This document shows positions 30,599 to 30,723 of a stretch of DNA of 30,723 nucleotides, one piece after another. Each line of letters begins with the position of its first letter. The stretch's first letter is position 1. The position numbers were made by a program, and so were the translations under genes. The notes beneath the pieces were generated by a model. The model was given only the letters and a program-made list of their open reading frames with translations. It made no database searches and had not been told where the DNA came from. This DNA is from DATGKK01 sp035294725 (GTDB lineage Bacteria > Actinomycetota > Acidimicrobiia > Acidimicrobiales > Bog-793): the NCBI GenBank assembly GCA_035294725.1, contig DATGKK010000017.1:1-30723 (forward strand). Direction: 5' to 3'.

Positions 30599-30723
30599 GG
30601 TCGTCCCTCCCGGTTGTAGGGAGGTCCGTCGCACTGCCATCCCGGCCATCCACCAGATTTACAGCCGGTCCAACGCTCTTGAGGGGGTTCCACCACTGGT
30701 TCCTGCACTCGTACACCTCTCCG
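30599..30723. other. Unassigned sequence to the right of the IS element
   Basis: 125 bases with no supported gene. It does not continue the interrupted transposase in any frame I tried. It holds a small hairpin, CCTCCC (30606-30611) and GGGAGG (30619-30624) with a 7-base loop. A tRNA-like string on the minus strand did not fold into a tRNA. Confidence 0.4.

Noticed and set aside
30472..30708. 78-residue minus-strand frame at the right end
   Set aside because: It crosses the IS end and transposase antisense and has no recognisable motif.
30630..30723. tRNA-like string on the minus strand (AGAGCGTTGGACCGG then CTGTAAATC)
   Set aside because: The anticodon stem only pairs with an 8-base loop, no T-arm GGTTCGANTCC follows, and no acceptor stem closes.
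1..30723. CRISPR array, rRNA or canonical tRNA genes
   Set aside because: No regularly spaced short repeats and no rRNA or complete tRNA signatures were seen on either strand.

Overview
The window comes from a high-GC genome (roughly 70% GC by eye outside the right end). It has GTG/TTG starts, dense 4-base gene overlaps and the actinobacterial-style order ruvC-ruvA-ruvB-yajC-secD-secF. I read it as an actinobacterium, perhaps an acidimicrobial-type lineage; the phylum is fairly safe, anything finer is inference.

Region 1 (1-16320, all minus strand) is one long polysaccharide operon transcribed leftward. In transcription order it encodes a sulfotransferase, an initiating polyprenyl-phosphate sugar transferase, a GT2, a Wzz-like chain-length protein, a Wzx-like flippase, a second GT2, an O-antigen ligase/Wzy-type membrane protein, a secreted TolB/PD40 beta-propeller, a third GT2, a SAM methyltransferase, an RmlD-like NDP-sugar reductase, a GT75 (plant reversibly-glycosylated-polypeptide-like) protein, a GT4, and a second, membrane-anchored PD40 protein that runs off the window. 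Most junctions are ATGA or GTGA overlaps, so translation is probably coupled. Together these genes can start, extend, modify, flip and polymerise or ligate an exported, possibly sulfated and methylated glycan.

Region 2 (16321-16915) is a divergent control region holding two imperfect direct copies of a ~255 bp unit. Each copy carries a sigma70-like promoter with identical spacing, firing into the polysaccharide operon.

Region 3 (16916-19910, plus strand) is a three-gene module: an acyl-CoA-dehydrogenase-like flavoenzyme, a stand-alone adenylation enzyme and a carrier protein. The adenylation specificity residues read DLFYLALVCK, one change from the code I recall for L-proline ligases of pyrrole-2-carboxyl pathways (PltF/RedM/CloN4). 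The module probably makes a pyrrolyl- or pyrrolinyl-S-carrier thioester next to a glycan locus. A convergent serine-acetyltransferase-like hexapeptide enzyme (19900-20532) overlaps the end of the carrier gene and is the only obvious nearby acyl-transfer candidate.

Region 4 (20552-26426, minus strand) is housekeeping: secF, secD, yajC, ruvB, ruvA, ruvC. ruvC appears to be leaderless, with an imperfect actinobacterial SOS box over its start.

Region 5 (about 26440-30723) is a lower-GC accessory island: a P63C-domain protein, a tiny zinc-ribbon protein, a SWIM zinc-finger/DDE-transposase fusion behind a promoter packed with palindromes, and a complete IS256-family element that has cut off the C-terminus of the fusion. 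The last 125 bases show nothing I can assign.
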